Of a DNA stretch of 64,000 nucleotides, positions 34,057 through 42,097 are shown in pieces. Position 1 is the first letter of the stretch, and each line of letters opens with the position of its first letter. The notes beneath the pieces were generated by a model, which was not told where the DNA came from, ran no database searches, and was given only the letters and a program-made list of their open reading frames with translations. A program made the translations under genes and the position numbers. The stretch covers positions 1,674,001 to 1,738,000 of the forward strand of contig NZ_JACHMQ010000001.1 of assembly GCF_014208105.1 (NCBI RefSeq), given 5' to 3'. This DNA comes from Actinomadura coerulea (GTDB lineage: Bacteria > Actinomycetota > Actinomycetes > Streptosporangiales > Streptosporangiaceae).

Positions 34057-35406
34057 TCAGGCTTGCGCGTCCCGGGGGGCGCGCACCGCGCCCGCCTCGG
34101 CGGGCGCCGCGGCGCGCGCCTCGGCGGGCGTGCTGACGGCGACGCTCAACTCGACCGGCGCCTTGCCCAGCCGCGGCCGGAGCATGTGGAACGGCTTCTC
34201 GACCACGATGTAGCTCGCGTAGCCGACCATCACGCACAGCGCCAGTTCGACGCCCAGGACTTCCCAGTAGCCGCCGATCTCGGGTGCGAACAGCGGCCCG
34301 ACGAACTTGGCGTACACGAAGATGTGCCAGAGGTAGACGCTGTAGGAGATCCGGCCGAAGAACCGCAGCAGCGAGTTGTCCAGCATGGCGCCCGCCACCT
34401 TGAAGCGGACGCCCGGCACGGTCAGCGGCGCGAAGACGGCCACCGAGAACGCGAGGAAGAGCCAGTAGTCGGCGGCCGCGGCCGGCGCCGGCACGTAGTC
34501 CACCAGGCGGTAGTCCGCGAGCGGGGAGAGGCAGGCCAGGACGAAGATGCCGAGGGCCCCCAGCCAGAGCTTGCCCGGATGCCGGCCGATCAGGCGGTAC
34601 ACCCGCGGCACCGCGTCGGGGCGCGTCTCCGCGGCGGCGGACAGCACGGCCAGCATCATGCCGACGGAGAGCCAGCCCATGTAGCTCATCGGCCAGAAGT
34701 ACTGCGTCGGCCACAGCTTCATCGGGTCGTCCCGGAACTGCGGGAAATGGAGCCAGGTGAAGAAGCCGAAGCCGATGAACACCGGGACGGCCAGCGGCAC
34801 GAGCAGCCGCCGTATGCGGGCCTCGTGCGTCTCGGCGCGCCGCGCGTACCGGTGGAGGAGCCAGGCGAACACCGGCATGGCCAGGTAGAACAGGAAGTCG
34901 TTGGCGTTGCTCCAGGTGTGCATCATCCCCATGGGAATGGCGCCGTGCTCCCAGATCTGGAGCAGGAGCAGCGGGCGGATCACTTCCCAGGCGCCGTGGA
35001 TGCTGTCCCGGTTGAGCACGAGGAGAGCGGTGATCGTCAGTACCCAGTAGGCGGGCAGGATCCGCAGCGCCCGGCGCCAGAAGTAGCGCTTGACGTTCGG
35101 CCTGCGCTCACCGGTGAGCGTGTACAGCGCGAACGCGCGGTACAGCAGGTAGCCGGTCATCACGAACCAGATCGGGAAGGCGACGGCCACCCGGTTCAGC
35201 ATGATGGCCCAGATGCCGTTCCCCGTGGAGTGCATGTAGCTCCAGCCCTGCACGCTGGTCGCCACTCCGGTGTGGCCGAGGACGACGAGCAGCACGACGG
35301 CGCCGCGCAGTCCTTCGAGCTCCGGGATGAACTTCCGAGGCCGGTCCGATGCCGGATCGGGTGCGGCGGCTCCCACAGCATCCCCGCTGGATGCCTTCGT
35401 TACCAT
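34057..35406 (-). CDS. Acyltransferase 3 family membrane protein
   Basis: 449 residues from ATG 35406, chosen for GGGAGA 7 nt upstream (another ATG lies 15 bases earlier). The N-terminal FIPELEGLRGAVVLLVVLGHTG is the AT3 signature with its conserved Arg-His surroundings, and about ten hydrophobic segments follow, ending in a charged Ala-rich tail. AT3 proteins move acyl groups onto exported sugars, antibiotics or cell-wall glycans. It may acylate a sugar of the product during export, or modify the envelope; the sequence does not decide. Confidence 0.88.
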   Translation of the reverse strand: MVTKASSGDAVGAAAPDPASDRPRKFIPELEGLRGAVVLLVVLGHTGVATSVQGWSYMHSTGNGIWAIMLNRVAVAFPIWFVMTGYLLYRAFALYTLTGERRPNVKRYFWRRALRILPAYWVLTITALLVLNRDSIHGAWEVIRPLLLLQIWEHGAIPMGMMHTWSNANDFLFYLAMPVFAWLLHRYARRAETHEARIRRLLVPLAVPVFIGFGFFTWLHFPQFRDDPMKLWPTQYFWPMSYMGWLSVGMMLAVLSAAAETRPDAVPRVYRLIGRHPGKLWLGALGIFVLACLSPLADYRLVDYVPAPAAAADYWLFLAFSVAVFAPLTVPGVRFKVAGAMLDNSLLRFFGRISYSVYLWHIFVYAKFVGPLFAPEIGGYWEVLGVELALCVMVGYASYIVVEKPFHMLRPRLGKAPVELSVAVSTPAEARAAAPAEAGAVRAPRDAQA

Positions 35407-35784
35407 GGGCGTTTCTCCCATCTCGCACGACCCTGGATCGTCGGGTCGAAGCGAAGAGCGGATCGGGTCGGACGGTCCGTCGAGGCCGGCCGCGGTCTCG
35501 CACCGGCGGATGTCGGGCGCGGTCCGGCGGCGCGCGGGGACGATCAGAAGGCCGGCGCCGCCGGGAACGGCCGCGCGCTCCCCGTCACCGTGCTGTCGTC
35601 ACGCGTGGGTTGCCGTCGGAGTCATTGACGATCCCCACCCCCCGGTTTCCTCGGCGGGGTCACCGAGGATCTGTCGCCGGACACGCTCGGCGGGTCGTCC
35701 GCCGTGGACCGGATCGCCGTCCCGCGCCGATGCGGTACCGCCCTCGGGGCCATGTGGACCACCTTTACCCGCCAAAGGTCCTAC

Positions 35785-35802
35785 ACTTGAGAAAACGATA
35801 GC
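35785..35802 (+). promoter_or_regulatory. 18-bp pathway box
   Basis: ACTTGAGAAAACGATAGC, 96 bp before the aldo/keto reductase and pointing towards it. Confidence 0.6.
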
Positions 35803-35846
35803 ATTGACGTCGCAGGACGCGATAGTAGGGGACATAGGGGAATCTG

Positions 35847-35864
35847 ACTTGAATAACTAGTATC
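35847..35864 (+). promoter_or_regulatory. 18-bp pathway box (weaker)
   Basis: ACTTGAATAACTAGTATC; keeps the ACTTnA half but the right half is GTATC. 34 bp before the aldo/keto reductase start. Confidence 0.45.
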
Positions 35865-35898
35865 GTGAAAGCCGTTCGAGAGCCTGAGGAGGCGGTCG

Positions 35899-36900
35899 AT
35901 GCCCCATCCCGGAGAGTTCCGCGTACCGCTGGGTTCCACCGATCTGCGGATCGGCCGCCTCGGCCTCGGCACCGTGAACTTCGGCGGCCGCGTCGACGGG
36001 GCGGACGCCCGCCGCCTCATGGACCACGCGCTGGCGAGCGGGATCAACCTCGTCGACACCGCGGACATCTACGGCTGGCGCGTCTACAAGGGGCACACCG
36101 AAGAGGTGATCGGGAACTGGCTCGCGGCGCGTCCGGACCGCCGGGACGAGGTCGTCGTGGCCACCAAGGTCGGGGGCCCGATGAGCGACGACCCGGGCGA
36201 CCGCGGCCTGTCGGCGCGGCACATCGTCGCGGCGTGCGAGGCCTCCCTGCGCCGGCTGAACACCGACCGGATCGACCTGTACCAGATGCACCAGGTGGAC
36301 CGGTCGGTCCCCTGGGACGAGATCTGGCTGGCCATGGAACTGCTGCTCGGCCAGGGGAAGATCCGCCACGTCGGCTCCTCCAACTTCGCCGGCTGGGACA
36401 TCGCCCTCGCCCAGGAGACCGCCGCCCGCCGCCGCGTTCCTGGGCTCGCCTCGGAGCAGTGCGTCTACAACCTCGTCACCCGGCACGCGGAGCTCGAGGT
36501 GATCCCCGCGGCGACGGCCCTCGGGCTCGGGGTGCTGGTCTGGTCGCCGCTGCACGGCGGCCTGCTCGGCGGCGTACTGCGCAAGAAGGCGGAGGGAACC
36601 GCGGTCAAGTCCGCCCAGGGGCGCGCGGTCGAGGCGCTGCAGGAGCACGCGGCGGCCATCGCCGAGTACGAGCGGTTCTGCGCGGACATCGGGCGGGACC
36701 CCGCCGAGGTCGGCCTCGCCTGGACGCTGTCCAGGCCGGGGGTGACCGGAGTCCTCATCGGCCCGCGCACCCCGGCCCACGTCGACGGCGCGGTCCGGGC
36801 CCTGGAAAAGCCCCTGACCGAGGAGGAGACCGACCGGCTGGACGTCCTCTTCCCGCCCGTCGGCCGGGGCGGACCGGCGCCCGCCGCGTGGATGAGCTGA
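35899..36900 (+). CDS. Aldo/keto reductase, probable NDP-hexose ketoreductase
   Basis: 333 residues from ATG 35899, after GGAGG. LRIGRLGLGTVNFGG, NLVDTADIYG (catalytic Tyr), VVATKVGGP (Lys), YQMHQVDRSVPWDE (His) and SNFAGWDIALAQE give the AKR tetrad and cofactor site. Relatives in deoxysugar pathways, for example those working after a 2,3-dehydratase, reduce the 3-keto group of NDP-2,6-dideoxyhexoses. The 2,3-dehydratase lies 1.7 kb downstream, so this pairing is likely. It probably forms a unit with the methyltransferase that follows. Confidence 0.88.
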   Translation: MPHPGEFRVPLGSTDLRIGRLGLGTVNFGGRVDGADARRLMDHALASGINLVDTADIYGWRVYKGHTEEVIGNWLAARPDRRDEVVVATKVGGPMSDDPGDRGLSARHIVAACEASLRRLNTDRIDLYQMHQVDRSVPWDEIWLAMELLLGQGKIRHVGSSNFAGWDIALAQETAARRRVPGLASEQCVYNLVTRHAELEVIPAATALGLGVLVWSPLHGGLLGGVLRKKAEGTAVKSAQGRAVEALQEHAAAIAEYERFCADIGRDPAEVGLAWTLSRPGVTGVLIGPRTPAHVDGAVRALEKPLTEEETDRLDVLFPPVGRGGPAPAAWMS

Positions 36901-36943
36901 CCCCCCGTCTGGACGCGATCTCTGCCGCTGGAGGACGAGACAG

Positions 36944-37717
36944 GTGACCTCGACGAACCACAGGGACCCGCGCTCGCTGGCACGCGAGTCGGACCAGGAG
37001 CGCGACGTGCGCGAGCGGCTCACGCGGCTGCTGCGCGACACCCCCATCCCGCCCGAGTACCTGATCGACAACCTGGCCCTGTACCTGCGGCGCCACCAGC
37101 TCACCGATCTGCTGTGCATGGACGCGCTCTACCGCATGATCCTCGACGTCCCCGGCGTGATCATGGAGTTCGGCGTGCTGCACGGGCGGCACCTGGCCAC
37201 GCTGACCGCGCTGCGCGGCTGCCACGAGCCCTACACCTCGGTGCGGAGGGTCATCGGGTTCGACACCTTCACCGGCTTCCCCGACGTCGCCGACGTCGAC
37301 CGGGCCGGGCCGAACGCGGTGGCCGGCCGGTTCGCGGTGGGCGAGGGGTACCCCGACCACCTGCGCGAGGTGCTCGACGCGCACGAGTCGGGAGAACCCT
37401 TCGCGCACGTCCGGCGGACCGCGGTGGTCGAGGGCGACGTCCGCGAGACCCTGCCGCGCTACCTCGCCGACAACCCGGAGACCGTGATCGCGCTGGCCTA
37501 TTTCGACCTCGACCTCCACGCGCCGACCCGCGCCGCGCTGGAGGCGATCCGGCCCTACCTGACCAAGGGCAGCGTGCTCGCCTTCGACGAGATCGCCTAT
37601 TCCAAGTGGCCGGGGGAGACGGCCGCGCTGCGCGAGGCCGTCGGCCTCGACGCGGTGACGCTGCGCACCCTTCCCGGCCGGGAGCCGCCCGTCACGTACC
37701 TGCGCTGGGGCGAGTAG
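36944..37717 (+). CDS. TylF/CalS11-like sugar O-methyltransferase
   Basis: 257 residues from GTG 36944 after GGAGGACGA. VPGVIMEFGVLHGRHLATLTALRG is the SAM-binding segment, VIGFDTFTGFPDV follows, and IALAYFDLDLHAPTRAALEAIRPYLTKGSVLAFDEI carries the metal-binding Asp cluster of macrocin-O-methyltransferase-like enzymes. From memory, the calicheamicin rhamnose O-methyltransferase CalS11 is of this type and length; not checked. It probably methylates a sugar hydroxyl before or after transfer. Hairpin 37734-37752 follows. Confidence 0.85.
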   Translation: MTSTNHRDPRSLARESDQERDVRERLTRLLRDTPIPPEYLIDNLALYLRRHQLTDLLCMDALYRMILDVPGVIMEFGVLHGRHLATLTALRGCHEPYTSVRRVIGFDTFTGFPDVADVDRAGPNAVAGRFAVGEGYPDHLREVLDAHESGEPFAHVRRTAVVEGDVRETLPRYLADNPETVIALAYFDLDLHAPTRAALEAIRPYLTKGSVLAFDEIAYSKWPGETAALREAVGLDAVTLRTLPGREPPVTYLRWGE

Positions 37718-37733
37718 CGCCCCCCGGCGCCCG

Positions 37734-37752
37734 GCCGCGGGTCAGCCGCGGC
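37734..37752. terminator. Bidirectional hairpin
   Basis: GCCGCGG-GTCAG-CCGCGGC between the converging sugar O-methyltransferase and N-methyltransferase-like genes; it includes the stop codon of the latter. Confidence 0.6.
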
Positions 37753-38479
37753 GGACCCCGACGAACAGGCCGTAGCCGTTCAGGCCGGCCTCCTCGTGCT
37801 CGACGCCGCATCCGGCGTCCTCGAACGCCGCGGTGAACTCGTCCGCGGTGAACATGGTGAAGGCCTCCAGGGTGCGGAACTCGCTGACGCCCGCGGGGCG
37901 TCCCACCAGCCAGCGCACGTCCATCAGCGCCGCGCGGTCCCGCCGGGTCGAGTGGGAGACCCGCGCGACCACGGTGTCGCCGTCTCGTACCAGGTCGGCC
38001 CCGACGTACCCCTCGATGAACCTCTCCGGCGGCCACCAGGGTTCGACGACGAGCACCCCGCCGGGGAGGAGATGGCCCGCCATGGTCCTGACCGCGGCGC
38101 GCATGGCGGCGACGGTCGGCAGATAGGCGATCGCGGTGTAGAGGCACGTCACGGCGTCGAAGGCGCGGCCGAGGGCGAAGTCCCGCATGTCGCCGCCGTG
38201 GACGGCCACTCCCGGCAGCCGCCGCACGGCGCGCTCGCGCATCGCGGGCGAGAGCTCCAGGCCCTCGACGTGGTCGAAGCCCGCCCGGAACGCCTCCAGG
38301 TGGGCCCCGGTGCCGCAGGCGACGTCGAGGAGGGACCGCGCGCCGGGGCGGCGCGCCCGGATGCGCCGCGCGACCGCCGCCGCCTCCTCGCCCCAGTCCT
38401 TGCCGCGGTGCCGGTACGTCAGCTCGTAGACCTCGGCGTGCTTCGGGCCGAAGGCGGCGTCGCGCTCCGAGGCGGACAC
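37742..38479 (-). CDS. DesVI/TylM1-like SAM methyltransferase
   Basis: 245 residues from GTG 38479 after GGGAGA. FGPKHAEVYELTYRHRGKDWGEEA, SLLDVACGTGAHLEAF (SAM motif I), VHGGDMRDFALGRAFDAVTCLYTAIAYL and VLVVEPWWPPERF match the sugar N-methyltransferases that alkylate amino groups of NDP-aminosugars. It is a close paralogue of 56979-57740. Two such enzymes next to an aminotransferase fit a product carrying an alkylated aminosugar. It diverges from the 2,3-dehydratase across box 38505-38522. Confidence 0.9.
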   Translation of the reverse strand: MSASERDAAFGPKHAEVYELTYRHRGKDWGEEAAAVARRIRARRPGARSLLDVACGTGAHLEAFRAGFDHVEGLELSPAMRERAVRRLPGVAVHGGDMRDFALGRAFDAVTCLYTAIAYLPTVAAMRAAVRTMAGHLLPGGVLVVEPWWPPERFIEGYVGADLVRDGDTVVARVSHSTRRDRAALMDVRWLVGRPAGVSEFRTLEAFTMFTADEFTAAFEDAGCGVEHEEAGLNGYGLFVGVRRG

Positions 38480-38504
38480 GGGGTCTCCCTTCCCGGCTGC
38501 TAAT

Positions 38505-38522
38505 GCTATATGTAATTTAAGT
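38505..38522 (-). promoter_or_regulatory. 18-bp pathway box
   Basis: Minus-strand ACTTAAATTACATATAGC between the divergent methyltransferase and 2,3-dehydratase genes. Confidence 0.6.
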
Positions 38523-38581
38523 AGATGATACAGCCGGGCGTGAACGGCAGCCGGATCAGGCGGCCGCGGACGGAGGCGGGC

Positions 38582-40012
38582 ATGGCGGGTGCGAACGCGG
38601 GCTCTGCGCTGAGGGCGGCGCCGAGCGAGGAGTCCGAGCTGGGCCGGCGGCTCGCGGCGTCGGCCGAATGCCGGCACCGCCCGGCCGAGGACGTCCTCGA
38701 ATGGCTGGACGAGCGCCGCCGCCGCGTCCCGGTCCAGGTGACGCGCATCCCGTTCGAGCGCATGGCCGGATGGTCGTTCGCCCCGGAGTCGGGCGACCTC
38801 GTGCACGAGAGCGGCCGCTTCTTCACCGTGGGCGGCATCCACGCCCGCACCGACTACGGCGCCACCCCCGAGTGGCGGCAGCCGATCATCTACCAGCAGG
38901 ACGTCGCGATCGTGGGCATCCTCGCCAAGGAGATCGACGGCGTCCTGCACTTCCTGATGCAGGCCAAGATCGAGCCCGGGAACGTGAACACGGTGCAGCT
39001 GTCTCCCACCGTCCAGTCCACGTCGAGCAACTACCTGCGCACGCACCGCGGCGCCCGGTCCCGGTTCGTCGAGTACTTCACCGAGCCCGGGCGGGCCCGG
39101 GTGCTGGTCGACGTCCTGCAGTCCGAGCAGGGGGCGTGGTTCTGGGCCAAGCGCAACCGGAACGTCGTCATGGAGGTCACCGGCGAGGTGGAGCCGCACG
39201 AGGACTTCGCCTGGATGACGCTCGGCCAGATCCTCGACCTCCTGCACCACCCCAACATCGTGAACATGGACTCCAGGACCGTCCTGGCCTGCCTGCTGTC
39301 CGCGGCCCCGTCCATGGGCGCGCGGCCGGACGACGGAGCCTCGGCCGTCTTCGCGGAGGCGTACGCCTCCGGCGGCGACCCCCTCCTCTCGCCGGCGCAG
39401 GTGAGGAGCTGGCTCACCGAGCGCAAGTCCGCGTACACGCTCACGACGCGCGCGGTCCCCCTCGACTCCGTGGACGGATGGGAGCGGGGCGCCGAGGCGA
39501 TCCGCCGTCCCGACGGCAGGTACTTCAGCGTCGTCGGGGTGGAGGTCCACGCGGGCAACCGGGAGGTGTCGGACTGGTGCCAGCCGCTGCTCGAACCCTG
39601 CGGTACCGGGCTGGCCGCCCTCGTCGTCCGCCGCATCCACGGCGTCCGGCACCTTCTCGCCCGCGCCGACCTGCGCCCGGGATGCCGCGACACCGTGGAG
39701 CTCGGCCCCACCGTGCAGTGCACCCCCGAGAACTACGCGGAGGCGCCCGCCGAGCGGCGCCCCCGGTATCTCGACCTCGTCCTCTCCAGGGCCGTCCAGG
39801 TGAAGTACGACGTGGTGCAGTCAGAGGAGGGCGGCCGGTTCCGGCGGGCCCTGACCCGCCACCTCGTGGTCGAGGTCGGCGGCGGCTTCCCGCTCCAGCC
39901 GCCTCCCGACTTCTGCTGGCTCACGGTGCCCCAGGCGATGGCGCTGGCCCGCCAGAGCTACCAGGTCAACATCGAGGCCCGCAGCCTGCTGCTCTGCCTG
40001 CACGCGATGTGA
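38582..40012 (+). CDS. NDP-hexose 2,3-dehydratase
   Basis: 476 residues from ATG 38582, which has GGAGG 6 nt upstream; an ATG at 38525 lacks such a site. The protein is an internal duplication, as in the whole family: WSF...DLVHESGRFFTVGGI...QPIIYQQDVAIVGILAKEIDGVLHFLMQAKIEPGN in the first half and RRPDGRYFSVVGVEV...CQPLLEPCGTGLAALVVRRIHGVRHLLARADLRPG in the second. It removes the 2-OH of dTDP-4-keto-6-deoxyglucose, opening the route to 2,6-dideoxysugars. Confidence 0.95.
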   Translation: MAGANAGSALRAAPSEESELGRRLAASAECRHRPAEDVLEWLDERRRRVPVQVTRIPFERMAGWSFAPESGDLVHESGRFFTVGGIHARTDYGATPEWRQPIIYQQDVAIVGILAKEIDGVLHFLMQAKIEPGNVNTVQLSPTVQSTSSNYLRTHRGARSRFVEYFTEPGRARVLVDVLQSEQGAWFWAKRNRNVVMEVTGEVEPHEDFAWMTLGQILDLLHHPNIVNMDSRTVLACLLSAAPSMGARPDDGASAVFAEAYASGGDPLLSPAQVRSWLTERKSAYTLTTRAVPLDSVDGWERGAEAIRRPDGRYFSVVGVEVHAGNREVSDWCQPLLEPCGTGLAALVVRRIHGVRHLLARADLRPGCRDTVELGPTVQCTPENYAEAPAERRPRYLDLVLSRAVQVKYDVVQSEEGGRFRRALTRHLVVEVGGGFPLQPPPDFCWLTVPQAMALARQSYQVNIEARSLLLCLHAM

Positions 40013-40018
40013 GGGCGC

Positions 40019-40846
40019 TCAGTGCCGGCCGCGGCCGTACCGGTACATGGTCAGGGGCGCGAAGACCGCGACGAGGACGGCGCAGGCCAGGAACGCCCAG
40101 CCCATCTGGCCGGCGGTCGCGGTGCCGTCCATCAGCCCCCGCATGGCGGTCGTCGCGACGCTGATCGGATTGACCTTGATCAGCCCCTCCAGCCAGCCCG
40201 GCATCGTCTGCTGCGGCACCATGACGTTGCTGGCGACGACGAGGATGAACAGGAGCGTCCAGCTCAGCGTCTGCGCCGCGGTCGGCGTCCGCACGCTGAC
40301 CCCGACGAAGGTTCCGATCCAGGCGAGGCAGAAGGCGAACAGCTGGAGGAACAGCAGCGCCAGCACCACGCCGCCCACGCCGCCGTCCGGGCGGAACCCC
40401 AGCGCCAGCCCCAGCAGCAGAGGCACGACCGACGCCACCGCGTACCGGACCACGTCCCCCAGCATCGCCCCGACCAGCACCGACGACTGCCACACCGGCA
40501 GCGACCGCACCCGGTCGAACACCCCCTGGTCGACGTCCTGGTTCAGCACGATCCCGGTGTACGCCGTCGTCAGGGCCACCGCCATGACCATGACGCCGGG
40601 CAGGAAGAAGTGCAGGTAGCGGCCGGGCGACCCGGCGATCGCGCCGCCCACCAGATAGGTGAACGAGAGCGTGAAGATGACCGGGAGCATCAGGGCATCC
40701 ACCAGCTGGTTCGGTGAGTGCTTGATCTTCAGCAGCGCGCGCCACCCGAACGTCATCGACGCCGACAGCGCGCCGGCCCTCGGGGGACGCTCGCCGGGCG
40801 CCGCCAGCGGCCCCCGCGCGCGAGTCATGGGCTGGGACGTCGTCAT
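40019..40846 (-). CDS. ABC-2 type drug-export permease (DrrB-like)
   Basis: 275 residues, six hydrophobic segments, with the DrrB loop FDRVRSLPVW. It follows the ATPase gene by 13 bp and forms the exporter with it. It shares MTTSQP and APGERPPRAG(A/V)LSAS with the permease at 3641-4477, and the DNA of the middle third is nearly identical (40316-40532). Its stop lies 6 bp from the stop of the converging 2,3-dehydratase. Confidence 0.9.
   Translation of the reverse strand: MTTSQPMTRARGPLAAPGERPPRAGALSASMTFGWRALLKIKHSPNQLVDALMLPVIFTLSFTYLVGGAIAGSPGRYLHFFLPGVMVMAVALTTAYTGIVLNQDVDQGVFDRVRSLPVWQSSVLVGAMLGDVVRYAVASVVPLLLGLALGFRPDGGVGGVVLALLFLQLFAFCLAWIGTFVGVSVRTPTAAQTLSWTLLFILVVASNVMVPQQTMPGWLEGLIKVNPISVATTAMRGLMDGTATAGQMGWAFLACAVLVAVFAPLTMYRYGRGRH
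40316..40532 (-). repeat. Long inverted repeat copy 2 (gene-conversion tract with 3961-4177)
   Basis: Reverse complement of 3961-4177 with 2 differences in 217 bases, about 36 kb away and in opposite orientation. Confidence 0.9.
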
Positions 40847-40859
40847 CTCGCCCGCCTCC

Positions 40860-41879
40860 TCACTTGACCGTCTGCGGCTGGTCGTCCTCGGCCCCGTCCT
40901 CGGCCCCGTCCTTCGCCGCTCGCCCGTCGTCCGCCACCGGGTGGCCGGTCAGGGCGAGGAAGACGTCGTCCAGGCTCGACTGGGCCATCGAGAAGTCGTC
41001 GAGGGCGATCCCGGCGTCGGCCAGCGCGGTGACGGCCCGCGCCGCCTGCTGGGCGTCGGAGACCCGCACCGACAGCCTGTGCGGATCGGAGTCCGCGCCC
41101 GGCTCCACGGTCAGTTCGCGGGAGAGCGTCTCCGCCGCCACGGCGCGCTGCCCGGGGTCCTGGAGCCGCAGCTTCAGCGCGCCGGTGCCGACCTGGGACT
41201 TGAGCTTCCCGGGCGCGTCCTCCGCGATGACCCTGCCGTGGTCCAGGACCGCGACCCGGTCGGAGAGCCGGTCGGCCTCGTCGAGGTACTGCGTCGTGAG
41301 CAGCACGGTCGTGCCCCCGGCCACCAGTGTGCGGATGATGTCCCACACCTGGTTCCGCGCACGCGGGTCGAGGCCCGTGGTCGGCTCGTCGAGGAAGAGC
41401 AGATCCGGGGTGACGATGATGCTCGCGGCGATGTCGATCCGGCGCCGCTCGCCGCCGGAGCAGGTCTTCACCGGGCGGTCCGCCACCTCCGACAGCTCGA
41501 AGGCGTCCACCAGGTCGTCGGCCCGCCGCCGCGCCGCGGCCCCGCGGTGCCCGAGCAGCCGCCCCACCATCGCGAGGTTCTCCCTGCCGGTGAGGTCCTC
41601 GTCGATGGAGGTGGACTGCCCCGTGACGCTCACGCGCGACCGCACCGCGTCGGCCTCCCGCACCACGTCGTGGCCGAGCACCCTGGCCGTGCCCTCCGTC
41701 GGACGCAGCAGCGTCGTCAGGATCCGGAGGAGCGTGGTCTTGCCGGCGCCGTTCGGCCCCAGCAGGCTGTGGACGATGCCGGTGGGGACGGCCAGGTCGA
41801 CACCGTCCACCGCCCGGGTCTCGCCGAAGGTCCTGACCAGCCCGGACGTCTCGACAGCGAGGGTCGAATTCGATCCCAC
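40860..41879 (-). CDS. ABC transporter ATPase (DrrA-like)
   Basis: 339 residues from GTG 41879, chosen because GGGAGGC (41886-41892) precedes it; an ATG further upstream lacks a site. Walker [10 protein letters not shown], signature [15 protein letters not shown], Walker [13 protein letters not shown] and the C-terminal DrrA-type extension are all present. It powers the adjacent permease and, since it is the only ATPase in the window, perhaps also the permease at 3641. TTATATAAGT lies in its promoter. Confidence 0.95.
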   Translation of the reverse strand: MGSNSTLAVETSGLVRTFGETRAVDGVDLAVPTGIVHSLLGPNGAGKTTLLRILTTLLRPTEGTARVLGHDVVREADAVRSRVSVTGQSTSIDEDLTGRENLAMVGRLLGHRGAAARRRADDLVDAFELSEVADRPVKTCSGGERRRIDIAASIIVTPDLLFLDEPTTGLDPRARNQVWDIIRTLVAGGTTVLLTTQYLDEADRLSDRVAVLDHGRVIAEDAPGKLKSQVGTGALKLRLQDPGQRAVAAETLSRELTVEPGADSDPHRLSVRVSDAQQAARAVTALADAGIALDDFSMAQSSLDDVFLALTGHPVADDGRAAKDGAEDGAEDDQPQTVK

Positions 41880-41931
41880 GGTTATGCCTCCCGTCGCCAC
41901 CAGAAGATCAAGCTCATCCTAAAGCAGCAGC

Positions 41932-41941
41932 TTATATAAGT
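41932..41941 (-). promoter_or_regulatory. Putative ArsR operator 3 (TTATATAAGT)
   Basis: CTTATATAAG (41931-41940) is a perfect palindrome; TTATATAAGT equals the sites at 780 and 3576. It lies about 50 bp before the ABC ATPase start, with TAGGAT (minus strand, 41921-41916) as possible -10. Confidence 0.55.
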
Positions 41942-42034
41942 CAATGCCTAAGGACCTCGTCCGGCGGGGGCGGCGCGAGAGGCGCCCCTAGCGCGCCGGG
42001 CGGCGGCTGCGCGCTGATGATCACTCCCTTGTCA

Positions 42035-42052
42035 ACTTGAAAAAGCCATAGT
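42035..42052 (+). promoter_or_regulatory. 18-bp pathway box
   Basis: ACTTGAAAAAGCCATAGT, 45 bp before the glycosyltransferase start and pointing towards it. Confidence 0.65.
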
Positions 42053-42097
42053 AGTGTCCGTTTCCATGGCTCATCTCGCTCGGTCCGGGGAATCGTG

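Larger units (their letters stand above)
35407..35898. other. Divergent intergenic region
   Basis: About 490 bp between the acyltransferase and aldo/keto reductase genes. The left ~370 bp is GC-rich with no gene or clear promoter; the right part holds two pathway boxes (35785-35802, 35847-35864). Confidence 0.5.
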
